A stretch of DNA of 64,000 nucleotides from JAGVSR01 sp963750715 (GTDB taxonomy: Bacteria; Pseudomonadota; Alphaproteobacteria; Rhizobiales; Hyphomicrobiaceae), in contig CAVVRP010000012.1 of assembly GCA_963750715.1 (NCBI GenBank), positions 496,001 to 560,000 of the forward strand, given 5' to 3'. Shown in pieces: positions 38,223-46,908 of this stretch. Position numbers and translations under genes: made by a program. The notes under the pieces are model-generated. The model had not been told where the DNA came from, searched no databases, and saw nothing but the letters and a program-made list of their open reading frames with translations. The number at the start of each line of letters is the position of its first letter. Position 1 is the stretch's first letter.

Positions 38223-41169
38223 TCAGGCTATGATGCCGTCGAACAGCGCGGCAGTCTGAGCCAGGGATTCGTGGAGCCGGGCCTCGAGCGCCTCGAACGT
38301 TGGCGCTTCACCGGCCCGAGCGAGGAGATCCTTCAAGCCTTTCGGGGCTTTGGCGGGATCGAACCGCCCCTCCATGCACAGCCGCAGGATCTGCGTCAGA
38401 TCGTTGATGAGGCGTGCAGCGCCAATCAGGTGTTCCGCCGATTGGTCATCGAGACACCCGCGCGCCTTGAGTTTGCGCAGCGCCACCACCGTGTTCTGGT
38501 CGAGGATGTCGGGATGCTCGTACGCGTGGATAAGCTGCAGATACTGGGCGATGAACTCGAGGTCGATCAGACCGCCGCGAGCTTGCTTCAAATCCCAGAT
38601 GTTCGCCGTTCCTTTCTCGGCTTCGATACGCTGGCGCATGTCGCGCACGTCGGCCGTGACCTTGGTATGGTCGCGTGGCTTCACCAGTGTCTGGCGGATC
38701 ACCGCGTCGACTTTGTCGCGCAGTTCGGCCGGACCGCCGACAGTCCTGGCCCGCGTCAACGCCAGATGCTCCCAGGTCCATGCCTCGCTGATCTGGTAAT
38801 CAAGGAAGCTCCGCAACTGCGTCGCCACAGGCCCCTTGGTGCCGGACGGCCGCAATCGCATATCAACTTCGTACAGCATGCCTTCGCTGGTTGGCGCCGA
38901 GAGGGCCGCAATCAATCGCTGAGTGAGGCGCGCATAGAACTGGCCGGGCGACAGCGGCTTGTCACCAGTGCTCAGCGGGCTGGAGGGATCGAAGTCGTAG
39001 ACCAGAATTAGGTCGAGGTCGGACGCCGCCGTCATTTCCCGGCCGCCGAGCTTGCCCATCGCGACGACGACGGCGCCACCGCTTTCGACGGAACCATGCA
39101 CGCGGACAAGATCCGTCTCGACCGCCTTCTGCAAAGCTACGATAAGCCGTTCGGCTAGCAACGCATAGGCGCCCCCCGCCTGGCTTGCGTTGACGGCGCC
39201 GGTCAGGACGCGCACGCCGATGAGGAAGCCCTGTTCGCTGCCGACGACCCGCGCCCGGTCGAGAATATCCTGAGTGTCGGAAACTGACGTCAGTTCAGCC
39301 GCTATAATGTTGTCGAGCTCATCGGCCGTCGGGAGTGCTGCAAAGAGGCGCGGATCGAGCACGGCATCCAGCAGCCGGCGCCTGCGTGACAGAATGCGTG
39401 CCAGCCGCGGCGCCGTGCCCATGATGTCGGCAACAAGCCGCAGCAAGGTCGGATTAGCCTTGAGCAGAGAAAACAGCTGCACGCCCGACGGCAGGTCGGA
39501 CAGGAACCGGTCGAAGTTTGCAAAAGCGCCCGAGGGATCGGCTGTTTCGCCCAGCGCGGCAATAAGAAGAGGCTGTACTTCGGTCAACAGCTCGCGCGCG
39601 CGCGCCGAGCGAACTGCCGGATAGCGACCGTGGTGCCACCCGCGAACCGCGGCAAGAACACTCGACGGCTGCTTAAAGCCAAGCTTTTTCAGCGCTTCGA
39701 TCGTACCGGGATCGTCCATCTCGCCGGCGAACACCATGTTCGAGCCGGCGGCCGTCAGTTCCGGCATATCCTCGAACAGCCCAGAGTAATGCCGCTGCAC
39801 GGTTTCGAGAACACCAACAAAAGCTCGACTGAACGCGTCGACATTTTCGTAGCCGGCGAAGCGGACGAACCGCGCAAGCTCGGCCTCCGCATCTGGAAGT
39901 TCGTGCGTCTGCTCGTCCGCAACCATCTGGACGCGGTGTTCGAGCGCGCGGAGGTAGAGGTAGGCCCGTTCCATATCGCAGCGGACATCTTCCTTGATCC
40001 ATCCGCGTGCGACGAGCCGGTCCAGAGCGTCGAGGGTTCGCCTGACACGAAGATCCTTCTGCCGGCCGCCGGCAATGAGTTGCTGTGTCTGCGCAAAAAA
40101 CTCGATCTCGCGGATGCCACCGCGACCAAGCTTGAGATCGTGGCCGGCAACGCCGATGCCGCCAAGGCCGCGAAATGCGTGGATCTGCCGCTTCATCGCA
40201 TGAATGTCGGCTATGGCTGCGAAGTCGAGATACTTGCGCCATATGAACGGCGCCAACTCCGACAAAAGCGCATCTCCTGCCTCGATGTCGCCGGCAACAG
40301 CGCGCGCCTTGATCAGAGCGGCGCGCTCCCAGTTTTGCCCGAAGCTTTCGTAGTAGCCCAACGCCGCGTCACGCGACAGCGCGATCTGGGTCGCGCCCGC
40401 GTCGGGGCGCAGCCGCAGATCGGTGCGGAAGACATAGCCATCGGGCGTGCGCTCGTCCATCAGTCTAACCAGATCGCGGGTCACCTTGACGTAGAAGGGC
40501 TGCGGCTCTATCCCTTCGCGCATCCGCGCGCGCTCCAAATCGTAGAAAACGATCAAATCGATGTCGCTCGAATAATTCAGTTCGCCGGCCCCATACTTGC
40601 CCATGCCGAGGACAATGTAGCCCGAGCGGTCGGCGGCCAGATTTGGATCCTCGTCGACCCAATCGCCCTTTTCGCAGGCCTTGCGAAACAGCATGCGGAC
40701 GCTCTGCGTCAAGGCGGCATCCGCAGACCGCGTCAATGCTTCGGTGACACTCATCACCGGCCACACTCCGCCGAGATCGGCGAGTGCCACGGTCAGTGCG
40801 ACTTCATTCTTGAAAACGCGCACCGCCCGCATGGCGTCGTGAAGTCCGGTCACCGCGTCGAAGCTGCTGACAAGTTCGGCTTCGAGGACCGCGATGTGCG
40901 TTTCAGGCATCGCGGCCAAAACCCTCTGCAGACGGGCACGGTCGCGGTTGATGAGGCCACGCAGATACGGCGATCCATCCAGCACGCCACGGATCAACCT
41001 TGCCGCGCGCTGTGTCGTGCAATATTGCCGAAAGCTCATCGAGCCGAGGATCGCCCGCAATCTCCTCGACCAACGCGCCGAAATGGCCTCCATTGCCAGA
41101 CGCGTCGGGCAGCGGAGCCTGTTCAAGCCGCTTCCAAAGCGGAGCGGTCGAAATCGCGTCAGTCGGCAT
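38223..41169 (-). CDS. glnE: Bifunctional glutamine synthetase adenylyltransferase/deadenylase, frameshifted near the N-terminus
   Basis: GlnE adds and removes AMP on glutamine synthetase. Two nucleotidyltransferase domains are visible: GMGKYGAGELNYSSDIDL with D-x-D near 205, and AMGKLGGREMTAASDLDL near 700. The expected N-terminus (MPTDAISTAPLWKRLEQAPL...) starts at ATG 41169, 12 bp after the kinase gene, but its frame must change near 41002-41013 within a GCGCGC run to reach ARLIRGVLDGSPYLRG and the rest. The whole span is 2,947 nt, one base more than 982 codons. Without repair, translation could only start inside, near 41039. Error and mutation cannot be told apart here. Confidence 0.9.
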
Positions 41170-41181
41170 GGCGCCCTGAGA

Positions 41182-42693
41182 TCAAGACAGCGGTGACCCT
41201 GCGTGGTCGCGCTCGGCCCCGCTCGCCAAGGGTAGCGTGAGGACCGCCCTGAGGCCGGGCGCATTGTCCTCAAGACGTACCGCGCCGCCGTGCAGTCGCG
41301 CAACCGCCGCTACGAGGCTGAGGCCCAAGCCGGTGCCGGGCTGGGTGCGGCTCTTTTCAAGACGGACGAAGCGTTTGAGCGCGCGTTCGCGGTCTTCCGC
41401 GCTGATACCGGGGCCACGGTCCGCCACAACGATCTCGGCCTTGCCGTTCGCTGCCACCACTGTCACGGAAATCGTCAGGTTCTGACGGTCTTTGGCTGTC
41501 CGACCATACTTGATGGCATTGTCGATGAGATTGGCGACGGCCTGCCCGATCAGTTGCCGGTTGGCTCGCACCATCGGGGCGGTGCACGCATCGACCGTGA
41601 ACGGCAGTCCCGCCTCCTCGGCAACAGGTTCGTAGAGTTCGGCGACGTCGCTGACCAACGCGGCCAGATCGAATTCCGTCATATTTTCTTCGAGAGCCCC
41701 GGCCTCGAGCCGCGCGATCAGAAGCAGTGCGTTGAAAGTCTTGATGAGCTCGTCAGCTTCCTCAATCGTCTTTTCGAGGCCTTCGCGATAGGCTTCGCAC
41801 CCGCGCGGATCGCGCAGGGCGCCCTCTGCGCGATTGCGCAGCCTATTCAAGGGTGTTTTGAGATCGTGCGCGATGTTGTCTGAGACCTCGCGCATGCCGT
41901 TCATCAATTGCACGATCCGGTCCAGCATGGCGTTCAGATTTTCCGAAAGACCATCGATCTCGTCGCCGCTGCCCTCGAGCGGAATGCGGCGAGACAGATC
42001 GCCTTCCATGATGGAGCGGCTGGTGCTGTTGATGCGCTCGATGCGTCCGAGCAGCAGTCGGCCCGCGCCAAGCCCGCCCAGCAGGCCTGTCAGCGCCAGC
42101 AGCCCGAACCCGAACAGGAACACGCGCCGAACGCGCCGCGCGAACGTCCGCTGCTCTTCGATGTCGCGGCCTACGACTGTAATGTAGCCCTTTTCCATGC
42201 GAACCAGCATGGCTACACCAAGCCGCTGGCTCTTGGCATCGCCCGCATCGGCGGCTTCGTAGGTGAAGACACCGCCGTTGATTGCAGCGTCGGCAAGTTC
42301 CGGTGGAATGCGACTGAGATTTCCTGCGCGCTTGACGCCGTTAGCGTCGGCAACGAGGTAAAGTCCGGGACCCTCGGGGCGGCTGCGCGCCTGCACGGTG
42401 GCCGACATCGCATCAATACCGCCTTTGTCGAATATGTGCCGGAATTCGGACGCTTCGCTGCTGACGGCTGAGAGGACCTGATCCGTCAGCACTTCGTTGG
42501 TCTGCCAGAACAGCCAGCCCAGAATGGCGCCGGCGGTAAGCAGAAATGCCGCCATGCTCACGGCGGCGATCCGGAACGGCGAGGACGCAAACAGATTGGT
42601 GCCCTGCCTACCCAGCGCCGTCTCGGACCATGTATCCCGCTCCCCGGACAGTGTGCAACAGTGGCTTGTCGAAGCTCTTGTCGATCTTGGCAC
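41182..42693 (-). CDS. Sensor histidine kinase of a two-component pair
   Basis: About 480-500 aa. A membrane helix (VSMAAFLLTAGAILGWLFW) begins a periplasmic sensor region of about 130 residues; a second helix (FLFGFGLLALTGLLGGLGAG) leads into HAMP, the H-box (VSDNIAHDLKTPLNRLRN) and an intact ATPase domain with NLIDNAIKYG, DRGPGIS and GTGLGLSLV. The start is uncertain: no ATG, GTG or TTG lies between the regulator's stop (42608) and the membrane helix in this frame. The ATG at 42693 would give an 86-bp overlap with the regulator gene. It sits between degP-regulator and glnE, a rhizobial order. Confidence 0.85.
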   Translation of the reverse strand: MPRSTRASTSHCCTLSGERDTWSETALGRQGTNLFASSPFRIAAVSMAAFLLTAGAILGWLFWQTNEVLTDQVLSAVSSEASEFRHIFDKGGIDAMSATVQARSRPEGPGLYLVADANGVKRAGNLSRIPPELADAAINGGVFTYEAADAGDAKSQRLGVAMLVRMEKGYITVVGRDIEEQRTFARRVRRVFLFGFGLLALTGLLGGLGAGRLLLGRIERINSTSRSIMEGDLSRRIPLEGSGDEIDGLSENLNAMLDRIVQLMNGMREVSDNIAHDLKTPLNRLRNRAEGALRDPRGCEAYREGLEKTIEEADELIKTFNALLLIARLEAGALEENMTEFDLAALVSDVAELYEPVAEEAGLPFTVDACTAPMVRANRQLIGQAVANLIDNAIKYGRTAKDRQNLTISVTVVAANGKAEIVVADRGPGISAEDRERALKRFVRLEKSRTQPGTGLGLSLVAAVARLHGGAVRLEDNAPGLRAVLTLPLASGAERDHAGSPLS

Positions 42694-43288
42694 GCAGGCG
42701 CGAGACGTGGACGTCGATGACGTTCGTTTGCGGATCGAAGTGGTAATCCCAGACGTTCTCCAGCAGCATGGTGCGCGTCACCACTTGGCCCGCATGCTTC
42801 ATCAGATACTCGAGCAGTCGGTACTCGCGTGGCTGCAGTAGAATCTGCTCGCCTCCCCGCGTCACCCGATGTGACAGACGGTCGAGGACCAGATCGCCCA
42901 CGGCATAACGTGTCTCCTGCTCCTCCGGCACGGCACGGCGCGAAAGGGCTTCAATTCGGGCCAGCAGTTCCGTGTAGGCATAGGGCTTCGTCAGGTAATC
43001 GTCACCGCCCGCCCGAAGCCCCTTGACGCGATCGTCGACCTCGCCGAGCGCGGACAGGATCAGGACAGGCGTTCTGTTACCTTTAGTTCGCAGCGACTTG
43101 ACAATGGAGAGCCCATCAAGCTTGGGCAGCATCCGATCAACGACGAGGATGTCGTAATCACCCTCTTCCGCCATCGACAGCCCGGTTTCCCCGTCTGCGG
43201 CGAGATCGGCCGCGTGGCCGCTCTCCTTCAGCGATTTCTGAAGGAACTGCGCCGTCTCCCGATCGTCTTCTATGACCAGAACCCGCAT
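42608..43288 (-). CDS. OmpR-family response regulator
   Basis: 226 aa. Receiver domain with acidic pocket (VIEDD), phospho-acceptor Asp52 in VVDRMLPKLDG and Lys102 in YLTKPYAYTE, then a winged-helix DNA-binding domain (LLQPREYRLLEYLMKHAGQV; VIDVHVSRLRAKID). It is paired with the kinase encoded immediately downstream and lies just after degP, suggesting a link to envelope stress. Target sites unknown. Confidence 0.93.
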   Translation of the reverse strand: MRVLVIEDDRETAQFLQKSLKESGHAADLAADGETGLSMAEEGDYDILVVDRMLPKLDGLSIVKSLRTKGNRTPVLILSALGEVDDRVKGLRAGGDDYLTKPYAYTELLARIEALSRRAVPEEQETRYAVGDLVLDRLSHRVTRGGEQILLQPREYRLLEYLMKHAGQVVTRTMLLENVWDYHFDPQTNVIDVHVSRLRAKIDKSFDKPLLHTVRGAGYMVRDGAG

Positions 43289-43359
43289 GTTCCCCGATCG
43301 CCCATTTTAAAGCCCGCGTCTCAGCCGCGGCTATAGTGCATGCTTCGTCTTGGTACGTC

Positions 43360-43396
43360 GAGGCGGCCTCACACGGGTGAGGCCGCCTCAATTTTT
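43360..43396 (+). terminator. Strong hairpin with T run between degP and the response regulator gene
   Basis: A perfect 13-bp stem (GAGGCGGCCTCAC / GTGAGGCCGCCTC) with a 4-base loop is followed on the plus strand by AATTTTT. Both flanking genes are on the minus strand, where no T run follows the hairpin. It may stop degP transcription inefficiently or block antisense transcripts. Confidence 0.65.
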
Positions 43397-43413
43397 GGTA
43401 CCCTGCCGACACC

Positions 43414-44997
43414 TTAGCCCTTCTTCATCTGGATCGGGACAAACCGCTTCTGATCGGCCGACTTGACGTGGAGCATGACGGCCTGACGGCCCATCTCCTC
43501 GGCCTTCTTGACGCTGGCAATGACGTCCGACGGTCCCGTGACGGTTTCGCCCGCGACCTGAAGAATGACGTCGCCCGGCTTCAGGCCCTTCTCGGCAGCG
43601 TCGAAGTCCGGATCGACCTCAGCGATGGTGACGCCTTCCTTGGACTTGGCCGGAGCGAGCGTCAGGCCAAGCTGGCTTAGTTCAAGGCCCTTGCTCTCAT
43701 CGACCGGCTTGCCCTCCTCGAGCTTCGCCATTTCCTCCATGGAGCCCGGGAACGTGCCGAGCTTCACCTTGACGGTCTGTTCGGCGTTGTCGCGCCAGAC
43801 TTTCACATCGACCGTCGTATCGGGGGCGAAGTCGGCGATCTTGCGAGCCAGATCGCGGCTGTCGGCAATCTTGTCGCCGTTGACGGCAACAATCGCGTCC
43901 TGCTGCTTCAGACCCGCGGCAACGGCCGGGCCGCCGGGCGTGATGTCACTGACGAGCGCACCCTTAGGGTCAGCCAGTCCGATCGCGGCAGCCGTGTCCT
44001 CGTCGACGTTCTGGATCTTGACGCCGAGCCAGCCGCGGCTGACGCTGCCCTTGGCCTTCAGCTGTTCGATGACTTCGATTGCAGTCTTGGCCGGAACGGC
44101 GAAGGCGATGCCAACGTTGCCGCCCGACGGGCTGTAAATGGCCGTGTTGACGCCCATAACCTCGCCGTCGAGATTAAAGGTCGGACCGCCGGAGTTGCCG
44201 CGGTTAACGGCGGCGTCGATCTGCAGGAAATCGTACGGACCCGAACCGATGTCGCGGCCGAGAGCCGAGACAATGCCGGCAGTCACAGTGCCACCGAGGC
44301 CGAATGGATTGCCGACGGCAATCGCCCAGTCACCGACTCGCGTTCCCTTTCCGGCGAACTTGACGTGGGGGAAAGTGCGGTTGCTCTGGATCTTGAGGAG
44401 CGCGAGATCCGTGCGCGCATCAGTTCCGATCAGCTTGGCGTCGAGCTTCTCCTGATCATCGAAGCTGACCTGAATCTTGTTGGCGCCTTCGACGACATGG
44501 TTGTTGGTGACGACATAGCCGTCTTCCGTAATGACGAAGCCCGAGCCCTGGGCCTGCTGCGGATGCTGCTGCTGGGGCTGGTTCTTGAACTCCTTCGGCA
44601 GGTTCTTGAAGAACTCATAGAACGGGCTGTCCTCGGGCACGTCCGGGAAACCCTCGGGCAACCCGCGGCCACCGTCTTTCGAATTCGCTGCGACCTTGCT
44701 GCTGCCGCTGACGACTGAGATGCTGACGACAGCCGGCTTAACCCTCTCGATGATATCGGCAAACGACAAAGGCGCGCGACCGTAAGGCGTTTCGACGGAG
44801 GCTGCCTCGGGCTTCAACTGCGCCCATACGGGGTTTGCACCCGGAACAAGGACATTAACTGCCAGCACGCCCGCAGCGGCGGCCAGAGCAACGGCGCCGA
44901 CACGTCCGACGCGGCGACGGTGTGCGGATGGCCCGGGATTTGCTGACCCGGTCTTAGCGGTGGATTGCGAAGGCAGCGCCGGGTGAGAAGTGAACAT
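43414..44997 (-). CDS. degP: DegP/MucD-type periplasmic serine protease
   Basis: 527 aa from ATG 44997 (GGAGG upstream). An N-terminal membrane/signal segment (VGAVALAAAAGVLAVNVL) precedes a trypsin-like domain with His in TNNHVVEG, Asp in DARTDLALLKI and Ser in NRGNSGGPTF, then two PDZ domains. It degrades or refolds damaged periplasmic proteins. A Gln/Pro-rich loop (QNQPQQQHPQQ type) before the protease core matches the regulatory LA loop. It precedes the two-component pair and glnE, as in Sinorhizobium. Confidence 0.94.
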   Translation of the reverse strand: MFTSHPALPSQSTAKTGSANPGPSAHRRRVGRVGAVALAAAAGVLAVNVLVPGANPVWAQLKPEAASVETPYGRAPLSFADIIERVKPAVVSISVVSGSSKVAANSKDGGRGLPEGFPDVPEDSPFYEFFKNLPKEFKNQPQQQHPQQAQGSGFVITEDGYVVTNNHVVEGANKIQVSFDDQEKLDAKLIGTDARTDLALLKIQSNRTFPHVKFAGKGTRVGDWAIAVGNPFGLGGTVTAGIVSALGRDIGSGPYDFLQIDAAVNRGNSGGPTFNLDGEVMGVNTAIYSPSGGNVGIAFAVPAKTAIEVIEQLKAKGSVSRGWLGVKIQNVDEDTAAAIGLADPKGALVSDITPGGPAVAAGLKQQDAIVAVNGDKIADSRDLARKIADFAPDTTVDVKVWRDNAEQTVKVKLGTFPGSMEEMAKLEEGKPVDESKGLELSQLGLTLAPAKSKEGVTIAEVDPDFDAAEKGLKPGDVILQVAGETVTGPSDVIASVKKAEEMGRQAVMLHVKSADQKRFVPIQMKKG

Positions 44998-45130
44998 GTT
45001 GTTGGACCTCCAAAGAACGAAGCAAGCTTGGTGATCCAATTAGAAGAACCGGCCTTACGGTTGCCTTTCGGCTGCCTTAACAGTTGGTAATGCTACCGTC
45101 AGCGGCTGATTAGTACGGGAATTCAATGAG

Positions 45131-46444
45131 ATGAGGCGCTGGTTTGGAAAGGCGGTCAATTCGGTCGGTCCGTGCCCGCACCACCACAGGGCCCGCCGAT
45201 GCGCGGCCAGCCTTACCGCCATCGTTCTGACCACGGCAGCGGCAGCTGCGCCGAAAGACAAAATCACCGAACCGACTGCGACCCCACGCGCTATGCCAGT
45301 TGCTGTTTTCGGGACCGACGATCGTGTCCTCCTGCCTCGCGAATTGAGCGCCTTCAACACCAAGATCGGTCTTCTCTACGATCGCGGCTCTCGATCAGTA
45401 TGCACTGCATTCTGCGTCGGCGCGAATACCGTCGCCACCGCGTCGCACTGCTTGTTCAAGACGGCGGGCGAACGCGCCTCAAATCTGAAGTCCTTCTCGT
45501 TCCGGCTGGCATCGTCGTCCAAATCACAAGCCGGCGTCAGAATTGCTGGAGCTGCATCCGGTATGGCTGCAGCAAACGTCATGTCAGGATCTGCACGTCT
45601 CAGCGTCACACCGCCGATCGATGCGGGCCGCGATTGGGCACTGGTGCGCCTTGAGCAGCCAGCTTGCTCAGCCGGCGGTCTTCCACTCAGCAACCGTTCG
45701 CCGCAGGCGGTCACGCATGATGCCGACCAACACCGCGTCTACCAGGTCGGGTTCCATCGGGATTTCGGGAGTTGGCAACTCGTGCTCGGAAGGCCATGTC
45801 CGGTCCACCCGACATTCGACGGCGCCAGCGCCCGAATCATCGCTCACGATTTCAAGGACACCAGCGCGCTCATTCTCCACACCTGCGACACCGGAGGAGC
45901 CTCGTCCGGGTCGCCGCTGCTCATCGACGGTCCACACGGACCGGAGGTCGTCGGCATCAACGTCGGGACATATCTGCAGTCGCGTATCCTGACACAGGAC
46001 GGCAATGTCGTTCGCCGCTTCAAGACGGACACCATCGCCAACACGGCCGTCAGTTCTACTGCCTTCGCCAATCAACTCGCTGCGTTTTCAAGCGCGGTGG
46101 TCATTGGGGGAGCCGAAGATATCCGCTCCATACAGAGGGCGCTCGCCGACGGCGGATACTTCAGCGGCCCCATCGACGGCGTGTACGGACCTGTGCTGCG
46201 AGAAGCAATCACGGCCTTCGAAGAGCGGGAACGCCGCCCCGTCACGGGCCTTGCGACGATAGATCTGCAGCGGCGCCTCGCTGCCCTGCGCGCCGAAAAG
46301 GCGAGATCCGCGCAGTCTGCCGCCTCGCACCTCAGCGTACAGATCGTCGAGACGGGAAGCATTGAAGACAAGGGCGGTAGCTCGAATGCATCTGATTCGA
46401 AGACCGCTAGTGGCGCGACGCGTCGGCGTCTTTCATCGCCTTAG
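45131..46444 (+). CDS. Secreted trypsin-like serine protease with peptidoglycan-binding domain
   Basis: 437 aa. A signal sequence (ending near AAAAAPKDK) precedes a chymotrypsin-fold domain with His in TVATASHCLF, Asp in AGRDWALVRLE and Ser in DTGGASSGSPLL, plus several Cys. Residues from about 335 form a peptidoglycan-binding repeat (IRSIQRALADGGYFSGPIDG then VYGPVLREAITAFE). It is the only plus-strand gene between 38 and 53 kb, sitting between degP and ccmH. Its last 38 bp overlap the end of ccmH. Cell-wall-attached proteolysis is inferred. Confidence 0.85.
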   Translation: MRRWFGKAVNSVGPCPHHHRARRCAASLTAIVLTTAAAAAPKDKITEPTATPRAMPVAVFGTDDRVLLPRELSAFNTKIGLLYDRGSRSVCTAFCVGANTVATASHCLFKTAGERASNLKSFSFRLASSSKSQAGVRIAGAASGMAAANVMSGSARLSVTPPIDAGRDWALVRLEQPACSAGGLPLSNRSPQAVTHDADQHRVYQVGFHRDFGSWQLVLGRPCPVHPTFDGASARIIAHDFKDTSALILHTCDTGGASSGSPLLIDGPHGPEVVGINVGTYLQSRILTQDGNVVRRFKTDTIANTAVSSTAFANQLAAFSSAVVIGGAEDIRSIQRALADGGYFSGPIDGVYGPVLREAITAFEERERRPVTGLATIDLQRRLAALRAEKARSAQSAASHLSVQIVETGSIEDKGGSSNASDSKTASGATRRRLSSP

Positions 46445-46904
46445 CGAGACGCAATTCTTCCTCTGCTGAGAGAACCATGACGTCGCGGGTGGCCGCAGAC
46501 CTCGCGTCGCCAAACAGTGACCTCCGCGTCATCACGACCGCACCAACGAGTATCAGAAGCGGCCCGATCCAGAGCAGCAGCGTTTGCCAGTTGAACGGCG
46601 GCTTCAAGAGAACGAAGTCTCCGTAACGTGCGACAACATAGGCACGCACGTCATCATCGCTGTCGCCCGCCGTCAGGCGCTCGCGCACCAACACGCGAAG
46701 ATCATGTGCGAGGGGCGCATCGCTGTCATCGATCGACTGGTTCTGGCAAACGAGACACCTGAGCTCTGCCGAAAGGCCGCGAGCGCGCTTTTCGAGCGCG
46801 GGGTCCTTCAGCATCTCACCCGGCTGCACGGCCAAAGCCTGCCCGGCGATCAATCCGCTGAACAGCATCGCAGTGACGACGATCAGTGTGCGGCCGCACA
46901 TCAT
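46407..46904 (-). CDS. ccmH: Cytochrome c maturation protein CcmH (CycL)
   Basis: 165 aa with a signal sequence, the redox motif LRCLVCQNQSI (CxxC near residues 50-53) and a C-terminal membrane helix (TLLLWIGPLLILVGAVVM). It reduces apocytochrome c thiols for haem ligation together with CcmF. It starts 4 bp after the repaired ccmF stop. Its 3' end overlaps the convergent protease gene by 38 bp. Confidence 0.93.
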   Translation of the reverse strand: MMCGRTLIVVTAMLFSGLIAGQALAVQPGEMLKDPALEKRARGLSAELRCLVCQNQSIDDSDAPLAHDLRVLVRERLTAGDSDDDVRAYVVARYGDFVLLKPPFNWQTLLLWIGPLLILVGAVVMTRRSLFGDARSAATRDVMVLSAEEELRLAKAMKDADASRH

Positions 46905-46908
46905 GAAC

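Noticed and set aside
39630..41240. 536-codon open frame on the plus strand opposite glnE
   Set aside because: Antisense shadow of glnE with no homology or ribosome binding site.
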